Below, piece after piece: positions 47,690 to 56,167 of a stretch of 64,000 nucleotides of DNA. A program made the translations under genes and the position numbers. Position 1 is the stretch's first letter. The number at the start of each line of letters is the position of its first letter. The stretch comes from Perlucidibaca sp. (GTDB taxonomy: Bacteria; Pseudomonadota; Gammaproteobacteria; Pseudomonadales; Moraxellaceae), in contig JAHFSA010000003.1 of assembly GCA_023265995.1 (NCBI GenBank), positions 124,001-188,000 on the forward strand. The letters run 5' to 3'. The notes under the pieces were generated by a model. It was not told the origin of the DNA, ran no database searches, and saw only the letters and a list, made by a program, of their open reading frames with translations.

Positions 47690-48670
47690 ATGCAGACAAC
47701 ATACTGTCGGTACGACGCGGCGGGCCGACGCAGCAGCAAGACTGTAGGCAGCACCGGTACCGGCTATGTCTATGACGGCCTCAACATGGTGCAGGAGTTG
47801 AGCGGTGCAGCGGTCAACAACAGTACGCCGGCCAACATCCGGGCCAGCTATCTGGCGGGCCTGGGGCTGGATGAAACCATCGCACGTTATACGCCCAGCA
47901 CCATGGAAGTGATGATCACCGATGCCCTGGGCAGCACGTTGGCGCTACGTGATGGCAGTGGTGCCAGCACCCTGGCGAGTTACAGCTACGGACCTTACGG
48001 CGCAACCAGCCAGACTGGCGCCAGTGGCAATCCGATGCAGTACACGGGGCGCGAGAATGATGGGTTCGGGGTGTACTACTACCGGAACAGGTATTACAGC
48101 CAGGGGCTGAGCCGGTTTATCAGTGAGGATAAAGTTGGCTTATATGGCGGAGTTAATTTTTACTCTTATGTCAATGGCGATCCTATTTCAAGAGTCGATC
48201 CTACGGGTAGTTTCGGATTGCTTGGTGCTGGGATTGGTGCTGTTACAGGTGCGTCGGCGGGCTATATTTCTGGTGGTGTGCCAGGAGCAATAGTCGGTGG
48301 TGTTGTCGGGGGACTGACGGGTGTTGTAGCGCCGTGGTTGTCCGCAGAGGTCGCTACATTTGTTGGTGGTGGAGCATCTGGAATGTTTGCAGCCACAGCA
48401 ACCGCTATTACAATTGGTGCTGGAGCAGGTGCTGTTTCAACGATTGCAGGTAATGCTTTGGCAGGTAAATGTGATTTGGCTGATGGTCTGGCTTTTGGGT
48501 TGGCTTTAGGGGCTATGGCACCATTGATGAGTGGCGAAGCATTTATAATTGGTGCGGGCGGTGACATTGCAGTTGGGAGTGGTATGGCTAACGGTTTTTC
48601 CGTGGCGACTGGAGTGGTGTCTACCGTTGGGGCGGCTATGGATCCAAATGCCATTAATGGATTTAAGTGA
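47690..48670 (+). CDS. Orphan Rhs tip: C-terminal core fragment plus glycine-zipper variable domain
   Basis: A 326-residue fragment of an Rhs/YD-repeat protein lacking the large N-terminal shell. CRYDAAGRRSSKTV, YTGRENDGFGVYYYRNRYYSQGLSRFISED and GGVNFYSYVNGDPISRVDPTG are the Rhs core end. The variable part after DPTG is hydrophobic and full of GxxxG motifs (GAGIGAVTGASAGYISGG) with no nuclease motif and ends NAINGFK. GC falls sharply near 48120, as expected for an exchanged tip. It starts 20 bases after the YbaY-META stop and is followed by a membrane protein placed like an immunity gene. Confidence 0.8.
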   Translation: MQTTYCRYDAAGRRSSKTVGSTGTGYVYDGLNMVQELSGAAVNNSTPANIRASYLAGLGLDETIARYTPSTMEVMITDALGSTLALRDGSGASTLASYSYGPYGATSQTGASGNPMQYTGRENDGFGVYYYRNRYYSQGLSRFISEDKVGLYGGVNFYSYVNGDPISRVDPTGSFGLLGAGIGAVTGASAGYISGGVPGAIVGGVVGGLTGVVAPWLSAEVATFVGGGASGMFAATATAITIGAGAGAVSTIAGNALAGKCDLADGLAFGLALGAMAPLMSGEAFIIGAGGDIAVGSGMANGFSVATGVVSTVGAAMDPNAINGFK

Positions 48671-48677
48671 GGCGGTT

Positions 48678-49205
48678 ATGGTCCGTAATAATGAGTCTCG
48701 AGACTATTCTGTGGCTGTATTTTCATATAAGGGAAATTGGATTGTTTTTGTCTGGATTTTTGCATTAATTGCCGTTATTTCTTATGTTGGGTATGTGTGG
48801 GTAAAAAGAGATTTTTTTGGCGGATCTATTTTCTTTATGGTGTCAGTATTTTTTGTTGTGGCCATTGGGTTGATATTGTTGCTTGGTAGGTCGGATGTTG
48901 TGGTTGATGATGTTGGTGTTTCTCGGAGTGTATGTGGGATTTTATGGCAAAAAATAAAATGGTCTGAAATTGATTGTATGGTTTCATTTCCAGTCTACAT
49001 GAATCCTGATGGGCTGAGAGCATTTAGAGTGACTCCGGTTTCTGGTAGTGGATTTTTGTTTCTTGGTAGAATTGTATTTACTAGCGATATTGTTGGAATT
49101 TCTGATCTTATTGGAATTTTAAACGATCGTGCTATAAAGTATGGAATTGAAGTTAAGATAAAAAACGGCCCATCTGATAATTTTATAGTTTCTAAGCGTT
49201 TTTGA
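48678..49205 (+). CDS. Two-helix membrane protein, candidate immunity protein of the Rhs tip
   Basis: A 175-residue, AT-rich gene starting 8 bases after the Rhs stop, with ribosome site GTGAGG inside that overlap. Two membrane helices (IVFVWIFALIAVISYVGYVWV and SIFFMVSVFFVVAIGLILLLG) are followed by a soluble domain, SDVVVDDVGVSRSV...KIKWSEIDCMV, resembling a bacterial PH-like fold. No named family is certain. Position and size are those of immunity genes, and membrane immunity proteins generally guard against pore-forming toxins; the role is inferred. Confidence 0.6.
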   Translation: MVRNNESRDYSVAVFSYKGNWIVFVWIFALIAVISYVGYVWVKRDFFGGSIFFMVSVFFVVAIGLILLLGRSDVVVDDVGVSRSVCGILWQKIKWSEIDCMVSFPVYMNPDGLRAFRVTPVSGSGFLFLGRIVFTSDIVGISDLIGILNDRAIKYGIEVKIKNGPSDNFIVSKRF

Positions 49206-49836
49206 TGATTAATTTTTTGAGATTATTTTTTTATATACTCTGTTGCTTTTTTTTCAGCATCTGGGGCGTATGGGGTAGATTATTTGTTGGTCACTGGTGC
49301 GCGAAATTCGTGCTCTGGAGCTGGGCTTGTAGGCATTGGTTGCATATTATTTTTTGACCAGAATTTTAGTGTTGATAGGGAAGTTAGCTGCTCTAGCTGC
49401 CACCAACCAGAAAAATATTTCAGTGATGGCTTGGCTGTATCAAAAGGAGTTCACGGCCTGCAAGGCACACGCAATGCGCCGAGCCTCCTGGGCGTGGCCT
49501 CCAATACCTCTCAGTTTTGGGACGGTAGAAGGCTGACACTGGAGGATCAGGCACTGGATCCTTTGCTTAACCCTCGTGAGCAGGGCATGCCGAGTGCAGA
49601 GGCTGTGCTGGAGGTGATTCGCCGGGATCCGGTTTATGTGGCGGCTTTTCGCAAAGCGTTTAATCGGCAGCGGCCTGAAGATATTCGCATCGAGGATGTG
49701 ACGGCTGCCATTGCAGCTTTTGAACGAACATTAGTGGTGACGGACTCGGCTTTCGATGGCTATGCCGCAGGCAACAAGGAAGCACTTTCGGTCAGCGCCA
49801 GACGTGGCCTGGAGATCTTCCAAGGCCACGTCTGGC
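49205..49836 (+). pseudogene. Truncated, frameshifted di-haem cytochrome c peroxidase (MauG/CcpA family)
   Basis: Remnant of a periplasmic di-haem peroxidase. A signal peptide starts in one frame (MINFLRLFFYILCCFFF) and shifts at an eight-T run near 49247-49254 into another (SASGAYGVDYLLVTG). A short stretch near 49311 reads better in a third frame (EIRALELG). Then LFFDQNFSVDREVSCSSCHQPEKYFSDG carries the first haem motif, and NAPSLLGVASN...QFWDGRRLTLEDQALDPL and AAFERTLVVTDSAFDGYAAG follow. It stops at RGLEIF; the second haem domain is absent. The break coincides with a palindrome. Confidence 0.8.
49797..49836. repeat. 40-bp near-perfect palindrome at the peroxidase breakpoint
   Basis: GCCAGACGTGGCCT and AGGCCACGTCTGGC are perfect 14-base arms around GGAGATCTTCCA, itself almost symmetrical. 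The left arm is peroxidase coding sequence and the right arm is its inverted copy. The SRPBCC gene ends 17 bases later. Confidence 0.85.
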
Positions 49837-49853
49837 AGATATTTTCTCCCGTC

Positions 49854-50387
49854 TCAGCTCTCGCTCAGGTGCTTGAGCTTGTCCAGCCCGGTCTCGAAGT
49901 CCTTGCCGACCAGGGCGTCAGGGCTGAAGAAGACCTGCATGACCTTGGCGATGTAAGGGTTGGGGCCGGTCATGCGCCAGGTCACGCGGGTGCCGCCGGC
50001 TTCCGGGGCGAGGATGAACTCGGCTTCGTTGCGGGCCTCGAACGGGCGCAGGAAGCGCAGATCAATGACGATGTGCGCGGGCGGCTGCGAGGCGGTGATG
50101 GTCATGCTGCCGGCGCCGACCTTGCTGTTGCCATCCCAGGCATAGACGGCGCCATGGCCGCTGGCGTTGCCGCTGTAGTGGCGCTTGAGGTCAGGGTCCA
50201 GGCCTTCCCAGGGTGACCAGGCCTGCCACTGGTGCAGGTCATTGATGAGCGGGAATATCTTCTCCGCTGGCGCCTGCACGACCAGCGAGCGTTCTATGCG
50301 AAAGCTGTCCGGCTTGGTGGTGGCATAAAGCAGGATGGCCGTGGTCAGCACGACCAGAACCAGCAATATCTTGCGCAGAATGGACAT
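49854..50387 (-). CDS. SRPBCC-family polyketide cyclase/dehydrase-like protein
   Basis: A 177-residue protein with an N-terminal membrane helix (ILRKILLVLVVLTTAILLYA) and a START/SRPBCC ligand-binding fold: FRIERSLVVQAPAEKIFPLINDLHQWQAWSPWE is the typical first strand-helix-strand, and GGTRVTWRMTG the later sheet. The ATG at 50387 follows GGGAGC. The ligand is unknown. It ends beside the peroxidase palindrome, so the junction of the transferred segment lies just beyond its stop. Confidence 0.85.
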   Translation of the reverse strand: MSILRKILLVLVVLTTAILLYATTKPDSFRIERSLVVQAPAEKIFPLINDLHQWQAWSPWEGLDPDLKRHYSGNASGHGAVYAWDGNSKVGAGSMTITASQPPAHIVIDLRFLRPFEARNEAEFILAPEAGGTRVTWRMTGPNPYIAKVMQVFFSPDALVGKDFETGLDKLKHLSES

Positions 50388-50489
50388 GGCGGGATGCTCC
50401 CCGTGACTGGCCTGCATCCAGACTGACACCGCGTGCCGGCAACCGCCAGTACTTCCTGACGATTGCCGTACTGGCAGGCGGGCCGAGGC

Positions 50490-51248
50490 TCAGGGTGTCA
50501 GCACGGCAAAGCCGGCCTTGGCGAACACGGCCCTGGCTGCCGGAGCCTGAAGGTAGCGATAGAAGTCGCGGGCTTCCGCCGAGGCCCTGGGCAGCAGCGC
50601 GAAGGGGTAGACGATGGCGTCGTGACTGTCGGCCGGAAAGCGCCCGGCGATCATGACCTTGTCGCTGGCGGCGGCATCGGTGGCATAGACCACGCCGAGC
50701 GGGCATTCGCCACGCTGCACGAAGGCCAGCGCCGTGCGCACATCCTCGGTGCCGACCACGCGCTTTTCCAGACTGCTCCACCAGCCCAGCGACTGCAGCG
50801 CCTGCTTGCCGTAGATGCCGGCCGGCACATGCTCGGGGTCGCCCATGCAGAGACGACCGCTGAAGTCGGGGGCAGGGCCTTTGACCATGCGCACGGTGCG
50901 TGCCTGCTCCAGCGGCGCGATCAGCACCAGGCTGTTGCCGAGCAGCTCCTTGCGCGAGCTCTTGTCGATGAGCTGGCGTGTCTGCAGATAGTCCATCCAC
51001 TGCTTGTCGGCAGAGGCATAGAGGTCGGCCGGGGCGCCGGCCTCGATCTGCCGGGCGAGGGTGGATGACGAGGCGAAGGAGGGCTTGATGTGGCTGGCGG
51101 GGTGCTCGCTCTCGTAGTTCGTGGCGATGGTCTTGATGACATCGGTCAGGCTGGCGGCCGCGTAAACGGTGATGTCGGCGGCCTGTGCCGCCGGCGCCAG
51201 CAGCATGCAGCAAAGCAGTGCCAATGTGTGTCGTGTGTTTGTGGGCAT
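50490..51248 (-). CDS. modA: Molybdate ABC transporter substrate-binding protein
   Basis: Periplasmic oxyanion-binding protein of 252 residues. The signal peptide ends at PAAQA. ITVYAAASLTDVI is the oxyanion-binding N-terminal motif, FASSSTLARQIEAGAPADLYASAD the second, and MGDPEHVPAGIYGKQAL the third, as in ModA. No modB or modC gene is adjacent, so the permease and ATPase must lie elsewhere. Tungstate binding is also possible. Confidence 0.9.
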   Translation of the reverse strand: MPTNTRHTLALLCCMLLAPAAQAADITVYAAASLTDVIKTIATNYESEHPASHIKPSFASSSTLARQIEAGAPADLYASADKQWMDYLQTRQLIDKSSRKELLGNSLVLIAPLEQARTVRMVKGPAPDFSGRLCMGDPEHVPAGIYGKQALQSLGWWSSLEKRVVGTEDVRTALAFVQRGECPLGVVYATDAAASDKVMIAGRFPADSHDAIVYPFALLPRASAEARDFYRYLQAPAARAVFAKAGFAVLTP

Positions 51249-51311
51249 GGTCTGGTCGCTGCTATCGATATGTACGAAGGAATATAGCGAAATTGTGTGC
51301 GGGCGAAAATG

Positions 51312-51336
51312 AAAAACGCGCCCGGAGGCGCGTTTT
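51312..51336. terminator. Terminator after the glycine-zipper gene
   Basis: AAAACGCGCC and GGCGCGTTTT around CGGA. It lies 16 bases beyond the minus-strand stop at 51353. Confidence 0.85.
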
Positions 51337-51352
51337 CTGTTCGTGTCGAAGG

Positions 51353-51862
51353 TCAGTCCCAGCGACGGTCGTGATCGCGGTCATCGCGACGCCAGCCACG
51401 GTCGTCATCATCACGGTCGTGATGGCGCCAGTGGTGGCGGTGACCGCGCCAGCCGTTGTCGTCATCGTAGTAGCGCACCATGACCGGGCGCGGCTGGTAG
51501 TACACCGGCTGACGCACCGGGTAATAGGCCGGGGTGACGTAGACCGGCTGCTGGTAGACCACCGGGCGGTAGCGCACCGGCTCGGCATAGCGGTATTCCG
51601 GTTCGTCGTAGCGGGCTTCGCGATAGCGGTCGTCGCGGTCACGATCGCCACGACGGTCGGTGGCGATGGCGGTACCGGCAACGGCACCAATGGCGCCGCC
51701 GACCATGGCGCCGGAGCGGCCGTCGACCTGATGGCCTACAGCGGCGCCGACACCGGCACCAATGACGGCACCGAGGACGGCATCACCGCCGCCGGCCTGA
51801 ACGCCAGTGCTGATGCCGAGGGCGAGCACACCAGCAGCAAGGCCGAATCCTGATTTCCACAT
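51353..51862 (-). CDS. Glycine-zipper 2TM envelope protein with Tyr/Arg/Asp-rich tail
   Basis: A 169-residue exported protein. After a signal peptide ending GVQAGGG comes a glycine-zipper pair ([21 protein letters not shown] and [16 protein letters not shown]). From residue 68 the sequence is low-complexity, first Arg/Asp, then repeated Tyr-Pro-Val words, then His/Arg/Asp to the end. Similar proteins are known from outer membranes (17-kDa antigen type). The charged tail suggests surface binding or biofilm association, but no function is proven. It is divergent from gltX. Confidence 0.8.
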   Translation of the reverse strand: MWKSGFGLAAGVLALGISTGVQAGGGDAVLGAVIGAGVGAAVGHQVDGRSGAMVGGAIGAVAGTAIATDRRGDRDRDDRYREARYDEPEYRYAEPVRYRPVVYQQPVYVTPAYYPVRQPVYYQPRPVMVRYYDDDNGWRGHRHHWRHHDRDDDDRGWRRDDRDHDRRWD

Positions 51863-52010
51863 GATGTTCTCCTCATCATCAGTTCATACCCTATTCAATG
51901 ATTGCTGCCGACTTTGGTTGACAGGGCCTGGCCGGCATAAAAATTCGACGGCAGGAAATGCCGTTTTTTCATATACTTGCCGCCATCGTTTTACCAGCCA
52001 GAAATCGCTC

Positions 52011-53528
52011 ATGACCGCTCTGACCAAACCCGTCCGCACGCGCGTGGCACCGTCGCCCACCGGCGACCCCCATGTCGGCACCGCCTACATCGCCCTGTTC
52101 AACCTCTGCTATGCCCGTCAGCACGGCGGCCAGTTCATCCTGCGCATCGAGGACACCGACCAGGTGCGCTCGACGCCGGAGTCGGAGCAGCAGATCCTGG
52201 CCTCGCTGAAGTGGCTGGGTCTGAACTGGGACGAGGGCCCCGATGTCGGCGGCCCGCACGCGCCGTATCGCCAGAGCGAACGCAGCGACATCTACAAGCA
52301 GCACGCGAATGTGCTGCTGGAGAAGGGCCATGCCTTCCATTGCTTCTGCACCAGCGAGCGTCTCGACAAGCTGCGCGAGGAGCAGATGGAGAACAAGGCG
52401 GCGCTGGGCTATGACGGCCACTGCATGGGCCTGGGCGCGGCCGAGGTGCAGCAGCGCCTGGCCGCCGGCGAGCACGCGGTGATCCGCATGAAGGTGCCGC
52501 GCGAGGGCACTTGCGAGGTCAATGATCTGCTGCGCGGCACCATCGCCATCGACTGGAAGGAAGTCGACATGCAGGTGCTGATGAAGGCCGACGGCCTGCC
52601 GACCTATCACCTCGCCAATGTCGTCGATGACCATCTCATGGAAATCACCCACGTGCTGCGTGGCGAGGAGTGGATCAGCTCGGCGCCCAAGCACAAGCTG
52701 CTCTACGAATACTTCGGCTGGGACATGCCGCAGCTCTGCCACATGCCGCTGCTGCGCAACCCGGACAAGTCCAAGCTGAGCAAGCGCAAGAACCCGACCT
52801 CGATCACCTATTACGAGCGCATGGGCTATCTGCCCGAGGCGCTGCTCAACTATCTCGGTCGCATGGGCTGGTCCATGCCGGACGAGCGCGAGCAGTTCAG
52901 CCTGGCCGAGATGATCGCTGACTTCGATGTTTCGCGTGTGTCGCTGGGCGGGCCCATCTTCGATGTCGAGAAGCTCGGCTGGCTCAACGGCCAGTGGCTG
53001 AAGAGCCTGTCGCCGGAGCAGTTCGTGGCCGCCTTCCAGCGCTGGATCACGCCGGAATACATGGCGCGTGTCGCCAGCCAGATCCAGACCCGCGTGCAGA
53101 CGCTGTCGGAAGCGGTGGACAAGGCCGGCTTCTTCTTCGCCGGCAAGGTCGCGCTGAGCGCGGACAGCTTCGCCCACAAGAACCTGTCGGCCGAGCAGAT
53201 CAAGGGCCTGCTGCAACTCGCGCTGTGGGAGCTGGAAGCGCTGCGGCACTGGGACCACGCGCATATCAGCGAGCTGCTGCAGCGTCTCAGCGGTGCGCTC
53301 GGCATCAAGCTGCGCGATTTCATGGCGCCGTTCTTCGTCAGCATGGCCGGTTCGCCGTCGGCGCCGCCGGTCATGGAGGCCATGGCCATCATGGGCCCGG
53401 ACATGACGCGCGCGCGTCTGCGCGAGGCCCTGACCGTGCTCGGCGGTGTTTCCAAGAAGGAGGGCAAGGAGCTGGAAAAGCAGCTGGCTGCCTTCCGTCG
53501 GGGCGAGTCGCTGGTGGCGGTAGAATAA
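52011..53528 (+). CDS. gltX: Glutamyl-tRNA synthetase
   Basis: Class I aminoacyl-tRNA synthetase of 505 residues. The HIGH-type motif is [11 protein letters not shown] near residue 16, and KMSKS appears as KLSKRK near residue 257. [16 protein letters not shown] and [15 protein letters not shown] are conserved, and [10 protein letters not shown] lies in the zinc-finger region. The ATG at 52011 gives the usual N-terminus. Length and motifs indicate the discriminating GluRS. tRNA-Glu is encoded at 61146. Confidence 0.97.
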   Translation: MTALTKPVRTRVAPSPTGDPHVGTAYIALFNLCYARQHGGQFILRIEDTDQVRSTPESEQQILASLKWLGLNWDEGPDVGGPHAPYRQSERSDIYKQHANVLLEKGHAFHCFCTSERLDKLREEQMENKAALGYDGHCMGLGAAEVQQRLAAGEHAVIRMKVPREGTCEVNDLLRGTIAIDWKEVDMQVLMKADGLPTYHLANVVDDHLMEITHVLRGEEWISSAPKHKLLYEYFGWDMPQLCHMPLLRNPDKSKLSKRKNPTSITYYERMGYLPEALLNYLGRMGWSMPDEREQFSLAEMIADFDVSRVSLGGPIFDVEKLGWLNGQWLKSLSPEQFVAAFQRWITPEYMARVASQIQTRVQTLSEAVDKAGFFFAGKVALSADSFAHKNLSAEQIKGLLQLALWELEALRHWDHAHISELLQRLSGALGIKLRDFMAPFFVSMAGSPSAPPVMEAMAIMGPDMTRARLREALTVLGGVSKKEGKELEKQLAAFRRGESLVAVE

Positions 53529-53548
53529 GGCGGCGGGGCGGTCCGGCC

Positions 53549-53950
53549 TCAGATCATCCGTATTTCATCCAGCAGCTCAGGGTGCTTGTCGAGCAGCCTG
53601 AGCAGTTTCACGAGAGCGACGGGTGGTCTGATCTTGCCGTTCTCGTAGCGGGAAAAGGCGTTGACTCCGCCGCCAAAGATGGCGGCCGCTTCACGCTGGT
53701 CAAGCTTGAGCTTTCGGCGCACGTCGCTGATGAAGGTGGGGTCCACCAGCGTGGCGTTCACCTGCTTCGTGAAGGCCTGAATGTCGCGCATCACGCGCTC
53801 TGATTCGGTCAAATCCAGAATCGATTCGCCACAGGCCGGACAGTAGTCGCCGGTGACCGCCGCGATGAGCGTGGTTTCTCCCTTGTAGGCATGGTGCAGG
53901 TCGCGAGTGTCGCGTACCAGTTCGGCGGCTCCGCAGACGGGGCATTTCAT
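53549..53950 (-). CDS. mqsA: MqsA-type antitoxin
   Basis: Antitoxin and DNA-binding autorepressor of 133 residues. The N-terminal zinc domain has Cys3, Cys6, Cys37 and Cys40, the same positions as E. coli MqsA. The C-terminal HTH-Xre domain is KLKLDQREAAAIFGGGVNAFSRYENGKIRPP. The ATG at 53950 follows AAGGAG; a GTG two codons earlier is less likely. It is second in the operon, two bases after mqsR, the usual toxin-first order. Confidence 0.93.
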   Translation of the reverse strand: MKCPVCGAAELVRDTRDLHHAYKGETTLIAAVTGDYCPACGESILDLTESERVMRDIQAFTKQVNATLVDPTFISDVRRKLKLDQREAAAIFGGGVNAFSRYENGKIRPPVALVKLLRLLDKHPELLDEIRMI

Positions 53951-53952
53951 GT

Positions 53953-54249
53953 TCACAGCTCCTTGAAGGAGACGATCAGCACATCATCAATGACTGTCAG
54001 CTTGAGGTAGATGTGGCCTGCCGAGGTTCGTGCACGGTAAACATCCTGCCAGATTGCATGATCGGCGTAGGTGGTCATGCTTTTGTGGAAGTCCCTTGGC
54101 GAGAGCGCCATGACCACAGCCAGCATGTCTGGCAAATCCAGCCCCAGAGCACTGGCGCCAGTACGCGCCGCATGAGTGGTGCGCACTTTGCCAGCCGCAA
54201 TCAGCGCCTTGATGACAGGAAGCGCGCAGTGGGGTATTCGCTTTTCCAT
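53953..54249 (-). CDS. mqsR: MqsR-type mRNA interferase toxin
   Basis: RelE-fold ribonuclease of 98 residues, exactly the E. coli MqsR length, which cleaves mRNA at GCU/GCA. DFHKSMTTYADHAIWQDVYRAR, IYLKLTVIDDVLIVSFKEL and the start MEKRIPHC are nearly those of E. coli. Lys56, Gln68, Tyr81 and Lys96, the residues linked to catalysis, are conserved. No canonical AACCT...AGGTT operator was found upstream. Confidence 0.94.
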   Translation of the reverse strand: MEKRIPHCALPVIKALIAAGKVRTTHAARTGASALGLDLPDMLAVVMALSPRDFHKSMTTYADHAIWQDVYRARTSAGHIYLKLTVIDDVLIVSFKEL

Positions 54250-54464
54250 GCTATAGCGAGTCTGTTTTGTTGGCAAGTTGGTTATTTCGTACTGCCAGAT
54301 GCGGGTGTTGTCGTGCAGGTGAGAGCTGATTTTTCAGGTATAGCCATGGCCAGTGTGGTTTCGCCAGTCACTGGTCTGGTATGCATGCTCGCGTTCAGGA
54401 GCGATCATGGATTGGTGGTATGGTTTTCTGCATGACATGTCATGCCCAGGCCGGAGCCGGACTC

Positions 54465-54887
54465 ATGCATACCTCGGAATCACGCACCTTCAGTGTCACC
54501 ATCCAGCGCTGTCCGCATCAGGTCTACGACTTCCTGACCGATCCCCACAACCTGCCGAAATGGGCCACGGGTCTGGGCGGCAGCATCCGCGAGGGTGATC
54601 CCGCGCAGGGCGGAGGCTGGCTGGCCGACACGCCGGGTGGCACCATCGTCATCCATTTCTCGCCGGTCAATGATTTCGGCGTGCTCGATCATGTCGTCAC
54701 GCTGACCTCGGGCGTCAGCATCTTCGTGCCCATGCGCGTCATCATCAACGGCAGCGGCAGCGAAGTGCTGCTGACGCTGTTCCGTCAGCCGGACATGAGC
54801 GAGGAGCGCTACGACGACGATGCCGAGTGGGTCATCCGCGACCTGACGGCGCTGAAGACCCTGCTCGAAGCCGAGACCGAGGTCTGA
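54465..54887 (+). CDS. SRPBCC-fold protein
   Basis: A 140-residue protein with a START-like fold. FSVTIQRCPHQVYDFLTDPHNLPKWATGLGGSI opens the domain, and FGVLDHVVTLTSGVSIFVPMRVI and EVLLTLFRQPDM form the sheet. The ATG at 54465 is preceded by GGAG; upstream ATGs in frame add a Cys-rich extension without homology. The ligand and role are unknown. It lies divergent from mqsRA and convergent with the solute-binding protein. Confidence 0.75.
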   Translation: MHTSESRTFSVTIQRCPHQVYDFLTDPHNLPKWATGLGGSIREGDPAQGGGWLADTPGGTIVIHFSPVNDFGVLDHVVTLTSGVSIFVPMRVIINGSGSEVLLTLFRQPDMSEERYDDDAEWVIRDLTALKTLLEAETEV

Positions 54888-54890
54888 GCC

Positions 54891-56015
54891 TTACTCGTCG
54901 TTGAGCGAGCACTCGTAGTTGGTCGGCTCGTGCTTGCAGCGCACCTTCTTCAACATGGACATCATGCGCGGGTCGTAATAGCCCTCGCGCGTCATCTGCA
55001 GGCGGGCTTCACGCATCATGCGGAAGTACTTTTCACGGTCGGCCGGCGCCAGCTTCATCCAGTACTTGGCCTCGATGGTCTTGTCGATGCGGCTGATCAT
55101 CTGGAAGCCGACATCCATGTAGCCGAGCACGAACTCGCGGATCTTGCTCATGCGCTCGTCGAGATCGGGCACTTCCTTGAGGAACTTGGAGCGGTGGAAG
55201 ACGATGCTGCCGGTCATCATGGCCAGCGGCAGGTCGAAGATGGCGCCCTTGTCACCCATGCCGCGATAAAGCTCGAGCGGGCGGAAGGCCAGTGCCGGCG
55301 CGGCGATGATGTCGACCTGGCCGTTGTTGAACTTGCCGCCGAAGCTGGTGATGTCGGAGGGCACCGGCTGGGCGCCGATCTGCTGCACCATCTTGGCCTG
55401 CATCTTGTCCCATTCCAGCACCGCGATCTTCTTGCCGGCAGCCTTCTCGATGGAGTTGATCTGGCGGTCGCGCACCATCACGAAGACGGCGCCGAGCGGG
55501 ATCAGGCCGCCGACCTGGTAGTCGCCGCTGATCAGCTGCGCGCTCAGCCTGGGATTGGTGTGCAGGACGCGCAGTGCCGTCTTCATCTGGTCGTAATTGA
55601 CCAGGTTGCCGATGGCGTCGAAGCTGCCGGCGAAGGTATTGAACTGGCGCGCGCGCATGGTGGTGACGGCGACGGCATCGCACTGGCCGGCCTTGAAGTC
55701 GTCGGTGGCGACACGCTCGTCGGTATAGCTCTTCACGGTGAGGTCGACATTCCAGCGCTTGGCCTCGAGCATGATGTCCTTGGCGTACTGGTTGATCGGG
55801 CCGCCGGCGCCGATCGGGTCGTAGATGCAGGCCTTGATGCGCAGTGTCTTTTCCAGCGGCTTCATGCCGGTGGCCTGGGTGATGTCGCCCGAGGTCGGCA
55901 GCTTGACGCTGATGCCCTGATAGCTGGCTTCGGCGGCCTGTGCGCCGGAGGCGGCCAGGGTCAGCGTGAGTGCGGCAAGCCCGGCGCGAGCGCGGGCAGA
56001 GGATATCTTGAGCAT
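54891..56015 (-). CDS. Putative solute-binding protein, DUF6091 family
   Basis: A 374-residue exported protein. The signal peptide ends at SGAQAAEA. The mature part resembles TRAP-type or periplasmic solute binders (ACIYDPIGAGGPINQYAKDIMLEAKRW, QCDAVAVTTMRARQFNTFAGSFDAIGN, VLEWDKMQAKMVQQIG) and ends with two cysteines (CKHEPTNYEC). It fits the DUF6091 group found in Moraxellaceae and relatives. No TRAP permease genes are adjacent, so partner and substrate are unknown. The ATG at 56015 follows AAGAAGG. Confidence 0.78.
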   Translation of the reverse strand: MLKISSARARAGLAALTLTLAASGAQAAEASYQGISVKLPTSGDITQATGMKPLEKTLRIKACIYDPIGAGGPINQYAKDIMLEAKRWNVDLTVKSYTDERVATDDFKAGQCDAVAVTTMRARQFNTFAGSFDAIGNLVNYDQMKTALRVLHTNPRLSAQLISGDYQVGGLIPLGAVFVMVRDRQINSIEKAAGKKIAVLEWDKMQAKMVQQIGAQPVPSDITSFGGKFNNGQVDIIAAPALAFRPLELYRGMGDKGAIFDLPLAMMTGSIVFHRSKFLKEVPDLDERMSKIREFVLGYMDVGFQMISRIDKTIEAKYWMKLAPADREKYFRMMREARLQMTREGYYDPRMMSMLKKVRCKHEPTNYECSLNDE

Positions 56016-56167
56016 GTCGGCAGCCTTCTTGTTGTCATCGGGGCCGGTTGCCACGGGTGGCGACCGACTGGTCAGATGGCATCTTGGCACGGCTTGTCGC
56101 ACCGCCCATGGCCGAAGTGCCGTGACTTTCCGGCACCCCCGCCAACATGTCTGCCGGGGCTGGCGCC

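Noticed and set aside
49837-50216. Continuation of the peroxidase frame to 50216
   Set aside because: After the palindrome the frame only reads the SRPBCC gene backwards; similarity to peroxidase stops at 49836.
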